From positions 45,176 through 109,175 of the forward strand of contig JAJPJB010000024.1 in the NCBI GenBank assembly GCA_021324465.1: 64,000 nucleotides of DNA, written 5' to 3'. Below are positions 37,721 through 46,134 of this stretch, piece after piece. How positions within the stretch are numbered: the stretch's first letter is position 1; the number at the start of each line of letters is the position of its first letter. A program made the position numbers and the translations under genes. The stretch is from Hyphomicrobiaceae bacterium. GTDB lineage: Bacteria; Pseudomonadota; Alphaproteobacteria; Rhizobiales; Xanthobacteraceae. The notes under the pieces are model-generated. The model was not told where the DNA came from. It searched no databases and saw only the letters and a program-made list of their open reading frames with translations.

Positions 37721-38530
37721 ATGAGGACACCGGCGCAGTCCAAGTCATTGGCGTCGACGACTTGGCATTCGATCGCGCCGAAGTCGCGACCTGCGAAGGC
37801 CCGGGATCTTCCGGGCGGCGGGCGCGCAAAAGGATCGCCGCGCCGCGCCGACCCCTCGCGCACGCGCCCGCGCCGCAACGCTGCCGCGACACGTGCGCGA
37901 ATCCTGCAAGCGGCCATGCGGGAATTCGCCGCCAAAGGCCTTGATGCGGCGCGCGTCGAGGACATCGCCGAGATGGCCGGGGCCAATCGCCGCATGGCCT
38001 ATTATTACTTCGGCAGCAAAGAGGGGCTGTATCTCGCCGCGCTGGAAGCCGCTTACTTCGAACTGGTCGAAGTGGAGAAGGCGATCGATGTCGACGCGCT
38101 CGGTCCTATCGACGCCATCGCGGCGATGATCTCCGCAAAGTTCGAGCATTACGTCAAATATCCGCACTACGTTGAATTCGTGAAGATGGAGAACCTCTAT
38201 CGCGCGCGGCATTTGAAGCGTTCACGCCGGATCGCCGAAATGCGCGCGCCTCTGATCAGCATCATCAGGCGCGTACTGGAGCGGGGCGCGGCGACCGGCG
38301 TTTTGCGCAGCGGCGTCGATCCGCTCGATCTTTACTTGTCGATCTGCGCGCTCGGATTTTTTGTGTTCTCCAATCGGCACACATTGGGCGCAATCTTCAA
38401 TACCGACGTCACCAGCGCGACGGCCTTGCGCCGCCGCCGCGCGCTGGTGATCGATATGATCATGGCCTATCTCGCGCCGAAAAGGCCGGGCGGCAAACAA
38501 GACGGAGCGTTCGACAGCCGGCCAACTTGA
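37721..38530 (+). CDS. TetR/AcrR-family transcriptional regulator
   Basis: The DNA-binding domain is at about residues 52-100: ATRARILQAAMREFAAKGLDAARVEDIAEMAG, followed by NRRMAYYYFGSKEGLY, the turn-recognition helix typical of the RutR/YcdC-like TetR subgroup. The C-terminal ligand-binding half (about 105-255) includes HYVEFVKMENLYRARHL. The first 50 residues are basic and Pro/Arg-rich and may be a linker or an over-extended start; internal GTG/ATG choices cannot be decided. It is divergent from the molybdenum-enzyme operon, and its stop codon overlaps the -35 box of the next operon, so it is a good candidate regulator of one or both. Confidence 0.85.
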   Translation: MRTPAQSKSLASTTWHSIAPKSRPAKARDLPGGGRAKGSPRRADPSRTRPRRNAAATRARILQAAMREFAAKGLDAARVEDIAEMAGANRRMAYYYFGSKEGLYLAALEAAYFELVEVEKAIDVDALGPIDAIAAMISAKFEHYVKYPHYVEFVKMENLYRARHLKRSRRIAEMRAPLISIIRRVLERGAATGVLRSGVDPLDLYLSICALGFFVFSNRHTLGAIFNTDVTSATALRRRRALVIDMIMAYLAPKRPGGKQDGAFDSRPT

Positions 38531-38568
38531 CAGTATCGGCCCGCAAATTTAACTCACCCGAGAGTTAA
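38527..38568 (+). promoter_or_regulatory. Promoter with overlapping operator for the epimerase-M24-cupin-ABC operon
   Basis: A perfect TTGACA (38527-38532, containing the TetR stop codon) is followed after 17 bases by TAACTC, a weak -10. The -10 overlaps the left arm of a perfect palindrome TTAACTC-N6-GAGTTAA (38549-38568). The layout, with an operator over the -10 just downstream of a TetR gene, suggests repression by that TetR. The epimerase ATG is 25 bases further on. Confidence 0.55.
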
Positions 38569-38593
38569 TTAGGCGGTCGAGGGATGGGGACGC

Positions 38594-39565
38594 ATGAAGG
38601 TCTTGATTACCGGCGGGGTGGGGGTGATCGGCGCCGAGACCAGCCGCAAATTCGTGCGTGAGGGCCACCGCCCGGTCGTTTTTGCCCGCCACCGGGACGA
38701 CAGCCTGATCGGCGACATTGTCGACAGGATCGATTTCGAGCCCGGCGACATTCTCGACATGCCGCGGCTTCTCGACGTCATCAAGCGGCATCGCGTAACG
38801 CATATTGTTCATGCCGCCGCCTTCGTCGGCGCGGTCTCCGCCGCCAATCCGCCGCTGAGCATTCAGGTCAATGTCATGGGCACTGTGAACGTGCTCGAGG
38901 GCGCGCGGCTGTTCGACATCCGCCGCCTCGTATTCACCAGCGCCAAGGGCATCTATGGGCCGATCCGCGGCGAATACGGCCCGCCGCTCTACCGGCCGAT
39001 GCCCGAGGACATGCCAAAGAATCCGCAGCGCATCTACGACAGCGCCAAGCTGATGGCCGAGCAGGCCTCGCTCTACTACGCGGCCAATTTCGATGTCGAC
39101 GTTGCGATCCTGCGCTTTGCCACGACCTATGGCCCCGGCAAGACGGCGCGTCATGGCAAGATGGGTGTCACCAGCCAGATCGTCGAAAATCCGTTTAATG
39201 GTCTGCCTTTTCATCACCCCTATGGCAGCGAAGCCAAGGACGACTTCATCTACAACAAGGACTCGGCTCTTGCTGTCTATCTCGCCGCCGTCGCCGACAA
39301 AGTGCCGAGTCGTGTCTATAATATCGGTAGCGGCGAGGGTCTGACGTTGAATGACTTCGCCGCGGTGATCCGCAAGCAGATTCCTGGTGCCGATATTGAG
39401 ATCGGGCCGGGTGACAATTTTCTCGGCATGCCATACCCGCCGCACGGCATCTACGATGTCAGCCGCGCGCGCAGCGAGCTCGGCTTCAAGCCGGAATATG
39501 ACATCGAGCGGGCCATCGCCGATTATATCGAGAGCCTCAAGCGCATGAGGGCGCAAAGCCATTGA
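38594..39565 (+). CDS. NAD-dependent epimerase/dehydratase (extended SDR)
   Basis: A 323-residue extended short-chain dehydrogenase. The Rossmann motif is ITGGVGVIGAE at the N-terminus. The active-site region is FTSAKGIYGP followed by YDSAKLMAEQASLYYA, giving the YxxxK pair. HHPYGSEAKDDFIYNKD and YNIGSGEGLTLNDFAAVI are typical of nucleotide-sugar epimerases and related enzymes. It is the first gene of a tightly spaced operon with an M24-family protein, a cupin and an ABC importer, so its substrate may be a small imported compound rather than a nucleotide sugar; this is inferred from context. Confidence 0.88.
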   Translation: MKVLITGGVGVIGAETSRKFVREGHRPVVFARHRDDSLIGDIVDRIDFEPGDILDMPRLLDVIKRHRVTHIVHAAAFVGAVSAANPPLSIQVNVMGTVNVLEGARLFDIRRLVFTSAKGIYGPIRGEYGPPLYRPMPEDMPKNPQRIYDSAKLMAEQASLYYAANFDVDVAILRFATTYGPGKTARHGKMGVTSQIVENPFNGLPFHHPYGSEAKDDFIYNKDSALAVYLAAVADKVPSRVYNIGSGEGLTLNDFAAVIRKQIPGADIEIGPGDNFLGMPYPPHGIYDVSRARSELGFKPEYDIERAIADYIESLKRMRAQSH

Positions 39566-39592
39566 TGGCCGCTGACCAGAACGGAGCGCGCA

Positions 39593-40816
39593 ATGCGTGA
39601 AAAACTCGAGCTGCCGCGGCTGTCAATGAAAGAGCGCGATCGCCGCTGGGCCCTGACGCGCAAAGACATGGAAACGCGCGGCCTTGATTGCCTCGTGCTC
39701 TGGGGTTGGCCCGCAGTGTGGGACTTCTGTACTGCGAATGCGCGCTACTTGGCGCCGATCGGCGGCAATGCCGAATTCAACGTGCTGGTGTTTCCGCTGC
39801 ACGGCGAACCGACGTCCTATGTGATGATGCCGACCTTTGTCGACGGCTGGCGCGCAGCACAAGACTGGGTCGCCGATGTGCGGCCGCGGCGGCGGACCTG
39901 GGCCGATTCTGTCGTCGAGCGGATCAACGAGCTCGGGCTGACCAAAGGACGCATCGGCATCGACGGCCTGGCTGGTCCGCTCGATCCGGACGGCTGGCTG
40001 CCGCACAGCGTCTATGTGCGGCTGCAGGAACTCCTGCCGCAAGCCGAATTCATCAATCTCGACGACATGATGGAAATGCTGCGCACCGTCAAAAGCGACG
40101 AGGAGCTGCAAATCCTCGCGCGTGCGGCTCGGCTCGGCGATCTGATGCTGACCAACTGCCGCGATACGGCGCGGCCCGGGGTCAAAGAATCGAAAGTCTA
40201 TGGCAGCATGATGGAGACCATGCTCGCCAATGGCGGCGAAGAGCCGACGTTGTTTCTGTGGGCCTGTGACGCGCTGCCTTATCCGCATCCGTTCCGCATG
40301 CCGACCACGCGCGAAATCGCGCGCGGCGACCTGATCATCTGCGAGATTCATCCCAAGATCGGCGGCTATTACACTCATGTCGAGCGCACTTTCTGCATCG
40401 GCGAGCCAAGGCCGGAGCAGAGGCGCATCTATGAGGGATGCCTCGACGCCTACGACGAAGGCATGAGAAATTTCGGCCCCGGCCGGCCGATTTCAGTCGC
40501 CATGGACAAAGTGCGCGATGTCATTCACGCGCGCGGGCTCGGCATGTGCGAGACCGGTATACACGGCCACGGGCTCGCCTCGCTCGAATATCCGCGCTAT
40601 CGGCATCATGCAATCGCCGCGGATCAGGCCGCACTGAAGAAGCTCGGCGATGCCTTCCGGTCCGGCATGGTGTTCGCGTTCAACATTGATCTGGTCGATC
40701 CGAACTTCTACGACGGCAAGACCGGCTGCGTTTTTGCCGAAACCGTGCTGATCACTGAGACCGGCGCCAAGCGGCTCCACGATTATCCGATGAGTTTCCA
40801 AACAATCGCAGTATGA
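39593..40816 (+). CDS. M24-family (creatinase/aminopeptidase P-like) protein with altered metal site
   Basis: The 407-residue protein has the creatinase-type N-terminal domain (to about residue 160) and a pita-bread C-terminal domain. Metallopeptidases of this fold use Asp-Asp-His-Glu-Glu. Here the two Asp positions read CEIHP and YTHVERTF (Glu and His). The central His motif HGHGLASLEYP is kept. The first Glu position reads VFAFNIDL (Asn) and the last reads FAETVLITE, with Glu shifted by one. A dinuclear-metal peptidase is therefore unlikely; a creatinase-like hydrolase or a lyase is more plausible. It lies 27 bases after the epimerase gene and 18 before the cupin gene, in one operon with a NitT/TauT-type importer. 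Confidence 0.8.
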   Translation: MREKLELPRLSMKERDRRWALTRKDMETRGLDCLVLWGWPAVWDFCTANARYLAPIGGNAEFNVLVFPLHGEPTSYVMMPTFVDGWRAAQDWVADVRPRRRTWADSVVERINELGLTKGRIGIDGLAGPLDPDGWLPHSVYVRLQELLPQAEFINLDDMMEMLRTVKSDEELQILARAARLGDLMLTNCRDTARPGVKESKVYGSMMETMLANGGEEPTLFLWACDALPYPHPFRMPTTREIARGDLIICEIHPKIGGYYTHVERTFCIGEPRPEQRRIYEGCLDAYDEGMRNFGPGRPISVAMDKVRDVIHARGLGMCETGIHGHGLASLEYPRYRHHAIAADQAALKKLGDAFRSGMVFAFNIDLVDPNFYDGKTGCVFAETVLITETGAKRLHDYPMSFQTIAV

Positions 40817-40834
40817 GTAGGGAGGGGCACGCGC

Positions 40835-41344
40835 GTGACCGACACTAAGCCAAGCTATCCGCCGATCCGCCGTGTGGTCACCGGACATGATGGCGCGGTC
40901 GCCAAGGTGCTGTTCGACGGGCCGGCGACCAATGCCAAATATCCCTCGGCCGGCACCGTCTCGACGCTGATCTGGAGCACGGACAAAACGCCGGCGGCGA
41001 TCCCCATCGGCACCAATATCGAAGATATGGGCGCCCGCATCCTGGGCACGGCGCCGCCCGCCAATGGCACACGTTTTGCGGTCATTGACTTCCCGCCCGG
41101 CAATAAGCCGCATATGCACCGGACCGAAACTATCGATTATGTGCTGGTGCTCGAGGGCGAGATCGAAATGGACATGGACGATTCGACGGTGAAGCTGAAG
41201 GCCGGTGACGTGATGGTGCAGCGCGGCACCAATCACGCCTGGGCCAATCGCAGCTCGTCGCGCGCCCGCGTCGCCTTTGTGCTGATCGATGCCGAGCCGC
41301 TCGGTATCGGCAGGCCGGTGGTCGGCACGGCGAACGCGCGCTAG
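40835..41344 (+). CDS. Cupin-domain protein
   Basis: A 169-residue single-cupin protein starting at GTG 40835, preceded by GGGAGGGGCAC. Cupin motif 1 is PHMHRTETIDYVLVLEGEIEM, with the two His and the Glu that bind a metal. Motif 2 is AGDVMVQRGTNHAWANRS, with the third His. The metal site looks intact. Cupins of this layout, with an N-terminal part of about 80 residues, are common in catabolic operons as isomerases, dioxygenases or sensors. The position between the M24-like gene and the ABC transporter genes suggests a role in the same pathway. Reaction unknown. Confidence 0.85.
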   Translation: MTDTKPSYPPIRRVVTGHDGAVAKVLFDGPATNAKYPSAGTVSTLIWSTDKTPAAIPIGTNIEDMGARILGTAPPANGTRFAVIDFPPGNKPHMHRTETIDYVLVLEGEIEMDMDDSTVKLKAGDVMVQRGTNHAWANRSSSRARVAFVLIDAEPLGIGRPVVGTANAR

Positions 41345-41356
41345 TAGATCATCGCG

Positions 41357-42136
41357 ATGCTCGAATTCCGCAACATCAGCTTTTCCTTTCCGGGACGCCG
41401 CGGCCCGGTCGAGGTCCTGCGCGACGTCTCCTTTACCTGTGCGGAGGACGAGATTGTTGCGGTCATCGGGCCGAGCGGTTGCGGCAAGTCAACGCTGCTC
41501 AGCCTCGCTATCGGCCTGCGCAAACCGACCGCCGGCGAGGTGCTCCTGGACGGCCGGCCCGTCAAAGGCGCCGACCGCCGGCTCGGCATGCTGTTTCAGC
41601 AAACGACGCTGCTGCCTTGGCGATCGGTGCTCGAGAATATCGAGCTGGGACTTGAAATCCGCGGCGAGCTCAAGGCGCAGCGGCGCAAACGCGCGCTCGC
41701 ACTGATGCAGCAATACGGCCTGGCCGGTTTCGAGCGCAAGTATCCGCACGCTCTGTCCGGCGGGATGCAGAAGCGCGCAGCGCTCGCGCAAACGCTGGCG
41801 ATAGAGCCGACCGTGCTGTTGCTCGACGAACCGTTCGCCGCGCTCGACGCGCAGACCCGCGTCGTCATCGAAAACGATGTCGTGAAAATCTGCCGCGCCG
41901 GCAAGCGCACCATGGTGATCGTCACGCATGATATCGCGGAAGCGATCTCGATGGCCGATCGCGTCGTCGTGCTCAGCCGCCGGCCCGCGACAGTAAAGCA
42001 GATCTATCAAATCCCGCTCAGCCGCAAAGCGGCAAACGTCGCCGACGTGCCGAGCATGCAGGAATTCACTTACTTCTTCAAAAGCATCTGGGATGCTCTC
42101 GACATCAGCGTCACTGGCATGAGCGCAGCCGCATGA
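41357..42136 (+). CDS. ABC transporter ATP-binding protein, NitT/TauT family
   Basis: A 259-residue ATPase with Walker A GPSGCGKST, Q-loop LFQQTTLLPW, signature LSGGMQKRAALAQ, Walker B VLLLDEPFAALD and the H-loop IVTHDIAEAISMADRV. It energises import across the inner membrane with the permease encoded next (ATGA overlap) and the binding protein after that. The SsuB/TauB-type ATPases it resembles import nitrate, taurine, alkanesulfonates, aromatic sulfonates and pyrimidine precursors. The ligand here is unknown, and there are no sulfonatase genes beside it. Confidence 0.95.
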   Translation: MLEFRNISFSFPGRRGPVEVLRDVSFTCAEDEIVAVIGPSGCGKSTLLSLAIGLRKPTAGEVLLDGRPVKGADRRLGMLFQQTTLLPWRSVLENIELGLEIRGELKAQRRKRALALMQQYGLAGFERKYPHALSGGMQKRAALAQTLAIEPTVLLLDEPFAALDAQTRVVIENDVVKICRAGKRTMVIVTHDIAEAISMADRVVVLSRRPATVKQIYQIPLSRKAANVADVPSMQEFTYFFKSIWDALDISVTGMSAAA

Positions 42137-42909
42137 CGAGGCTCTCCCACCGGCCGCTTGTCATCCTGGGACGCCTGGCGGTACTGGCGATCATCTTGAT
42201 CGGTGCGGAGCTTGGCGTCCGTTATGGCATGCTGAGCCAACTCTTCTTCTCGAGCCCAAGCCAGATCTTCGAGGCGTTGCTCACGCAATGGTCGAATGGG
42301 AGCTTCCTGCAGGACGCCGGCATCACGATCCTGGAGACCATGCTCGGCCTCGCGGCCGGCTCGCTTTTGGGGATGGGCATCGGATTACTGCTGCCGCAGT
42401 TGCGCCTGCTTTCAAGCGTCTTCGAGCCGTTTCTCATGGTGCTCAACGGCATTCCCGTCATCGTGATCGCACCATTGTTTATTCTCTGGCTTGGTCTGGG
42501 CGTACCGTCGAAGATCGGGATCAGCGTTTACATCGTGTTTTTTGCCATGTTCATTCCGGTCTATACCGCCTCGCTGCGACTTGATACGACGCTGGTCGAC
42601 GCGCTGCGGGTAATGGGAGCGAGCCGCAGCCAGATCTTTTGGAAAGTCATCGTGCCCTCATCGCTGCCGAGCGTCTATACCGGCTTGAAGATCGGCTCGG
42701 GATTGGCGCTGATCGGCGCGGTCATCGGCGAGTTCGTCGCCTCCCGCGCCGGGCTCGGACACATGATTCTATACGCATCCGGCACGCTCGATACGCCGAC
42801 GCTCTATCTCGGCATTCTCACGCTCGCGATCTTCGCGGCGGCTTTGAGTCTCACTATCGACGCCCTGGGTCCCGTGCTCGTGCACTGGCGATTTTCGGAC
42901 GAGAAATAA
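42133..42909 (+). CDS. ABC transporter permease, NitT/TauT family
   Basis: A 258-residue membrane protein with about six transmembrane helices and the BPD_transp_1 coupling motif region LDTTLVDALRVMGASRSQIFWKVIVPSSLPSVYTGLKIG (the EAA-type loop), which docks onto the ATPase. The start ATG overlaps the stop of the ATPase gene (ATGA), as usual for paired subunits. It is followed after 37 bases by the binding-protein gene, with a short GCCGCC-TGAA-GGCGGC hairpin between. Confidence 0.95.
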   Translation: MTRLSHRPLVILGRLAVLAIILIGAELGVRYGMLSQLFFSSPSQIFEALLTQWSNGSFLQDAGITILETMLGLAAGSLLGMGIGLLLPQLRLLSSVFEPFLMVLNGIPVIVIAPLFILWLGLGVPSKIGISVYIVFFAMFIPVYTASLRLDTTLVDALRVMGASRSQIFWKVIVPSSLPSVYTGLKIGSGLALIGAVIGEFVASRAGLGHMILYASGTLDTPTLYLGILTLAIFAAALSLTIDALGPVLVHWRFSDEK

Positions 42910-42913
42910 CGAA

Positions 42914-42929
42914 GCCGCCTGAAGGCGGC
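42914..42929 (+). promoter_or_regulatory. Intercistronic hairpin before the binding-protein gene
   Basis: GCCGCC-TGAA-GGCGGC forms a 6-bp stem with a 4-base loop in the 37-base gap between the permease and binding-protein genes. There is no T-run, so it is more likely an mRNA-stability element that protects the 3' segment than a terminator. Higher binding-protein expression is common in such operons. Confidence 0.45.
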
Positions 42930-42946
42930 AACAGAGGGAGAGAACC

Positions 42947-43900
42947 ATGCGATATCTCGCACCGATTACGGCGGCCGCGCTGGCGCTCGCATTTGCGCGG
43001 CCCGCGCAAGCCGAGACTGTGAAACTCGCGCTGCCCGTCGCCTCGCTCGAATCGCTGCCGATCTACATCGCGCAAGCGAACGGCTTGTTCAAGAAGCGCG
43101 ATGTCGATGTCGACGTCATCACGAGCCGCGGCGGCGGTGAAGCGATGAAGGCCTATATCGCCGGCGACGTGCAGATCGTGGCCACCGGGTTTCCGGAAGT
43201 CGGCCTCATGCGCGCGCGCAATGTCGATGTCGAACTGTTCTTCGCACAGATGTCCCGCGCGCCGTTCGCACTGATCGGACGTAAAGACGAAAACTTGAAA
43301 TCGGTTGCCGACCTCAAGGGCAAGACCATTGCGGTGACCAGTCCTGGCTCGCTGACGGCGAACTTGACCCGCTATTTCGTCAAGGATGCCGGGCTCGATC
43401 CTGACAAGGACGTCAGCCTGATCTCGGTCGGTGGCGGCGGCGAGATTTTGGGCGCGCTCAAGAGCAGCCGCGCCGACGCGGCGATGCTGTTCGAGCCGTT
43501 CGTGACCATCGCCCTTCAGCAGGGCATCGCGACCATGCTGGTTGATGTGCCGGAAAAGCTCGACGCATTCTCGTCGTCACCGCTCTCCACGAGCAAGACG
43601 TTCATCGAAAAATCGTCAAAGGACGCACGCGGGGTCTTTGACGGGCTCGCCGAGGCTTTGACCTTTATTCACAATAATCCCTCCGGCGCATTCGATATCG
43701 CCAAGCGGAACTTTCCCAGTGCCGATAATCAGGTGCTGCAGGCGGCGCTGGGGCGCTTGCAGAAATGGTATTCCAGAGATGGAAAATTCGGTCGCGAACA
43801 CGTCGAGCGAACGGAAAAGATTTCGGTTGATTTGAAGATCATGCCGCAGGCCTATCCTTATGACGATGTGGTTGCACCCATGGCCCGGGAGGGCGGCTAA
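42947..43900 (+). CDS. ABC transporter substrate-binding protein, NitT/TauT family
   Basis: A 317-residue protein with signal peptide MRYLAPITAAALALAFARPAQA and a mature start ETVKLALPVASLESLPIYIAQANGLF, the characteristic NMT1/SsuA-like opening. Downstream are SRGGGEAMKAYIAGDVQIVATG and DLKGKTIAVTSPGSLTANLTRYF. It delivers the ligand to the permease/ATPase pair encoded immediately upstream. It is the last gene of the operon that begins with the epimerase; a hairpin candidate lies 143 bases further on. Confidence 0.93.
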   Translation: MRYLAPITAAALALAFARPAQAETVKLALPVASLESLPIYIAQANGLFKKRDVDVDVITSRGGGEAMKAYIAGDVQIVATGFPEVGLMRARNVDVELFFAQMSRAPFALIGRKDENLKSVADLKGKTIAVTSPGSLTANLTRYFVKDAGLDPDKDVSLISVGGGGEILGALKSSRADAAMLFEPFVTIALQQGIATMLVDVPEKLDAFSSSPLSTSKTFIEKSSKDARGVFDGLAEALTFIHNNPSGAFDIAKRNFPSADNQVLQAALGRLQKWYSRDGKFGREHVERTEKISVDLKIMPQAYPYDDVVAPMAREGG

Positions 43901-44042
43901 TGGCCCCGTTGCCCACCCGACAACGGCTGAGCGCACCCGGCTAGGCGCGGTGACCGCCGCCGACCTGAACTTTGGTTGCACGGCCGTGCTAACTCATCTG
44001 GTCGACATCAGCGCGTGTTTTGCCCCGGGCCGAGCTCTCGCG

Positions 44043-44071
44043 CAAGCCGCCATCAGCGGCCTTGCGGCTTG
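44043..44071. terminator. Hairpin between convergent genes (bidirectional terminator candidate)
   Basis: CAAGCCGC and GCGGCTTG form a perfect 8-bp stem around a 13-base loop. It lies between the plus-strand binding-protein gene (end 43900) and the minus-strand dehydrogenase gene (end 44083). No long T-run flanks either side, so Rho-independent action is uncertain. Confidence 0.45.
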
Positions 44072-44082
44072 GAAATAACCGC

Positions 44083-45027
44083 TCAATGCGGCACGATATT
44101 CCGCATTTCGTCAGTGCGGCCGGCCAAAAACAGCCGCATGTTGTCAATGATCAGCGGCATGACGAGCTCCTCGTACTCGACGATATAGCCGCCGATATGC
44201 GGCGTTATGAAAACATTGGGCAAGTGCCAGAAAGGGCTCTCCGGCGGCAACGGCTCGGTCTGGAAAACATCCAAGCCGGCTCCGGCAATGCGGCGCTCGC
44301 GCAAAGCTGCAATCAGGGCAGCCTCGTCGACAGTCTGGCCGCGCCCGGCGCTGATGTAATAGGCCGAAGGCTTCATCGCATCGAAGATCGTTGCGTCGAA
44401 CAGACCAATGTTTTCCGGGCTCGCCGGCAATACATTGATCAGATAATCGGCTTTTGCCGCAGCTTTGATGAGGCGATCAGCCGGCATGATCTCGTCAAAT
44501 CCCTCGACCCGTCGCGGCGTGCGGGTGACGCCGATCACGTGCATGCCGAAAGCCTTGAGCAAAACGCCGATTGCCGCCCCGACGATCCCGGTACCGGCGA
44601 CAACCGCGGTCTTGCCGTACAAAGTGCTCCATAGCCGCCGTTGCCAGATCCGGTGCTGATAATCCTCGACCTGGCGCGTGGCGTCGCGACTCACGGCCAT
44701 CATCAAATAGACGACCTGCTCGCGCATCGGCGGCCCGTGAATGCCGCGGCCGCTGGTGATCACCACGTTCGACGTGAGTGAAGGGCAGCGCAGAAAATGG
44801 TCGACGCCGGTCGCCAGCGACTGAATCCACTTCAGCTTCGGCGCGCCGGCCAAAAACGCGTCCCGCACTTCGATGCCGAACATGATCATCACGTCGACAT
44901 CGGAAAGTTCGCCGCTCACCGCGGCCGCCTCGTGGAACAGCAGGAATTGCAGGGCTGGAAATTCCGCCTGCAAGTGGTCGCGATACGTCTCGGCGTGGAT
45001 GTCGACGATGAGAACTTTTGCAGTCAT
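44083..45027 (-). CDS. D-2-hydroxyacid dehydrogenase (NAD-binding)
   Basis: A 314-residue member of the D-isomer-specific 2-hydroxyacid dehydrogenases. The cofactor domain has VVAGTGIVGAAIG (GxGxxG). The catalytic Arg lies in YISAGRGQTVDEAAL, the Glu in VFQTEPLPPESPFWHL and the His in VFITPHIGGY. The N-terminal domain includes the usual QSLATGVDHFL stretch. These enzymes reduce 2-oxoacids to D-2-hydroxyacids or the reverse. It is 29 bases downstream of the amidohydrolase gene on the same strand and probably co-transcribed, so it may process the carboxylic product of that pathway. Confidence 0.92.
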   Translation of the reverse strand: MTAKVLIVDIHAETYRDHLQAEFPALQFLLFHEAAAVSGELSDVDVMIMFGIEVRDAFLAGAPKLKWIQSLATGVDHFLRCPSLTSNVVITSGRGIHGPPMREQVVYLMMAVSRDATRQVEDYQHRIWQRRLWSTLYGKTAVVAGTGIVGAAIGVLLKAFGMHVIGVTRTPRRVEGFDEIMPADRLIKAAAKADYLINVLPASPENIGLFDATIFDAMKPSAYYISAGRGQTVDEAALIAALRERRIAGAGLDVFQTEPLPPESPFWHLPNVFITPHIGGYIVEYEELVMPLIIDNMRLFLAGRTDEMRNIVPH

Positions 45028-45056
45028 GCAGGGGGAAATGCGAGGCGGAGGAGCGG

Positions 45057-46013
45057 TTACTTCGCCAAGCCAAGATGCCTGACCGCATTGTTATAAGCAA
45101 TGTCCTCGCGCACGCGCGCGGTGAGCGGGACGTGATCGAGAAACCCGCCGGCCTCCTCTGTTGACTCGAACGGATAATCGGCGGCAAACATCACGTGCTC
45201 GTGACCAAGCGCCGAAATCGTGCAATTGAGCGGATCAGCCGAGCACATGCCGGACGTCGTTACCATGATGTTTTGCCTGATATAGGCCGAGGGCTCTTGG
45301 GCGAGCTTGACGCTGTAGAGCTTGGCGCGGCTGTCGAACCGCCAGAGCAGGAATGGCAGTGTTTCACCGAGATGACCGAGCAGGACCTTGACACGCGGAA
45401 AGCGGTCGAACAGCCCGCCGAAGACCAGGCGCAACGCATGCGAACCGGTCTCAAAGCCCCATTCCCAGGTGGCGCGGCGCAGGCCGTTATAGCCTTCGAG
45501 CGCCGGCGACGGCGTAACCGGGTCAGTCGGATGAATGTAGATCGGGGCGCCGAGCGCCTCGGCTCGTTCCCAGAACGGATAGAGTGCCGGATGATCGAGA
45601 TATTGGCCATTGGTATGGCCGTTGATCATGGCGCCGCAAAATTTCAGGTCGCGCATGCAGCGCTCAAGTTCGGCGGCGGCGGCACGCGCGTCCTGCATGG
45701 CAAGATGCGCAAAGCCTGAATAACGATCCGGACGCCTGGCGATCTCGTCCGCGAGGAAATCGTTGGCGGCCTTGGCGTTGCGGATTGCAGTCGTGGTGTC
45801 GCGTTCGATCTGCACACCGGGACCGGCCAGGCCGAGGACGGCGCGCGTAATTCCGGCCTGATCCATCGCGGCCAGGCGCATCTCGCCGAAATCGGTCAGC
45901 GCGGCAAGCAACTTGGCGGCATGCTTGGGATCGACATTGCCGACTGTCGATCGCCAATAGCCCGCAAAGCCGGGTGGCAGAAAATGCTCTTCGAGCGCGA
46001 TCTTTTGCACCAT
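45057..46013 (-). CDS. Amidohydrolase-family decarboxylase, gamma-resorcylate decarboxylase-like
   Basis: The start at 46013 (ATG, MVQKIALEEHFLPPGF) gives 318 residues; the track's additional 46 are upstream DNA. The N-terminal motif ALEEHF (ExH), instead of the DxHxH of hydrolases, is typical of nonoxidative 2,6-dihydroxybenzoate/gamma-resorcylate decarboxylases. IYIHPTDP supplies the His and FAADYPFES the Asp of the metal site. IGHLGETLPFLLWRFD-type sequence (read here as LGHLGETLPFLLWRFD) is shared with the fragment at the window start. The product of such an enzyme would be a resorcinol-type phenol, a plausible substrate for the transhydroxylase-like enzyme at 34-37 kb. The gene is divergent from the IclR regulator. 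Confidence 0.82.
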   Translation of the reverse strand: MVQKIALEEHFLPPGFAGYWRSTVGNVDPKHAAKLLAALTDFGEMRLAAMDQAGITRAVLGLAGPGVQIERDTTTAIRNAKAANDFLADEIARRPDRYSGFAHLAMQDARAAAAELERCMRDLKFCGAMINGHTNGQYLDHPALYPFWERAEALGAPIYIHPTDPVTPSPALEGYNGLRRATWEWGFETGSHALRLVFGGLFDRFPRVKVLLGHLGETLPFLLWRFDSRAKLYSVKLAQEPSAYIRQNIMVTTSGMCSADPLNCTISALGHEHVMFAADYPFESTEEAGGFLDHVPLTARVREDIAYNNAVRHLGLAK

Positions 46014-46134
46014 CTCGCCCCGGGGCCTTGCCGCGCCGGTTCTGGTGCCGGCTCCGTCCTCTGTACCGTATGGCGGTGATCCTGTATCAAAGTACGAACC
46101 GGGCAGCAAGATTGAGCAAAGAACGGGGCAACCC

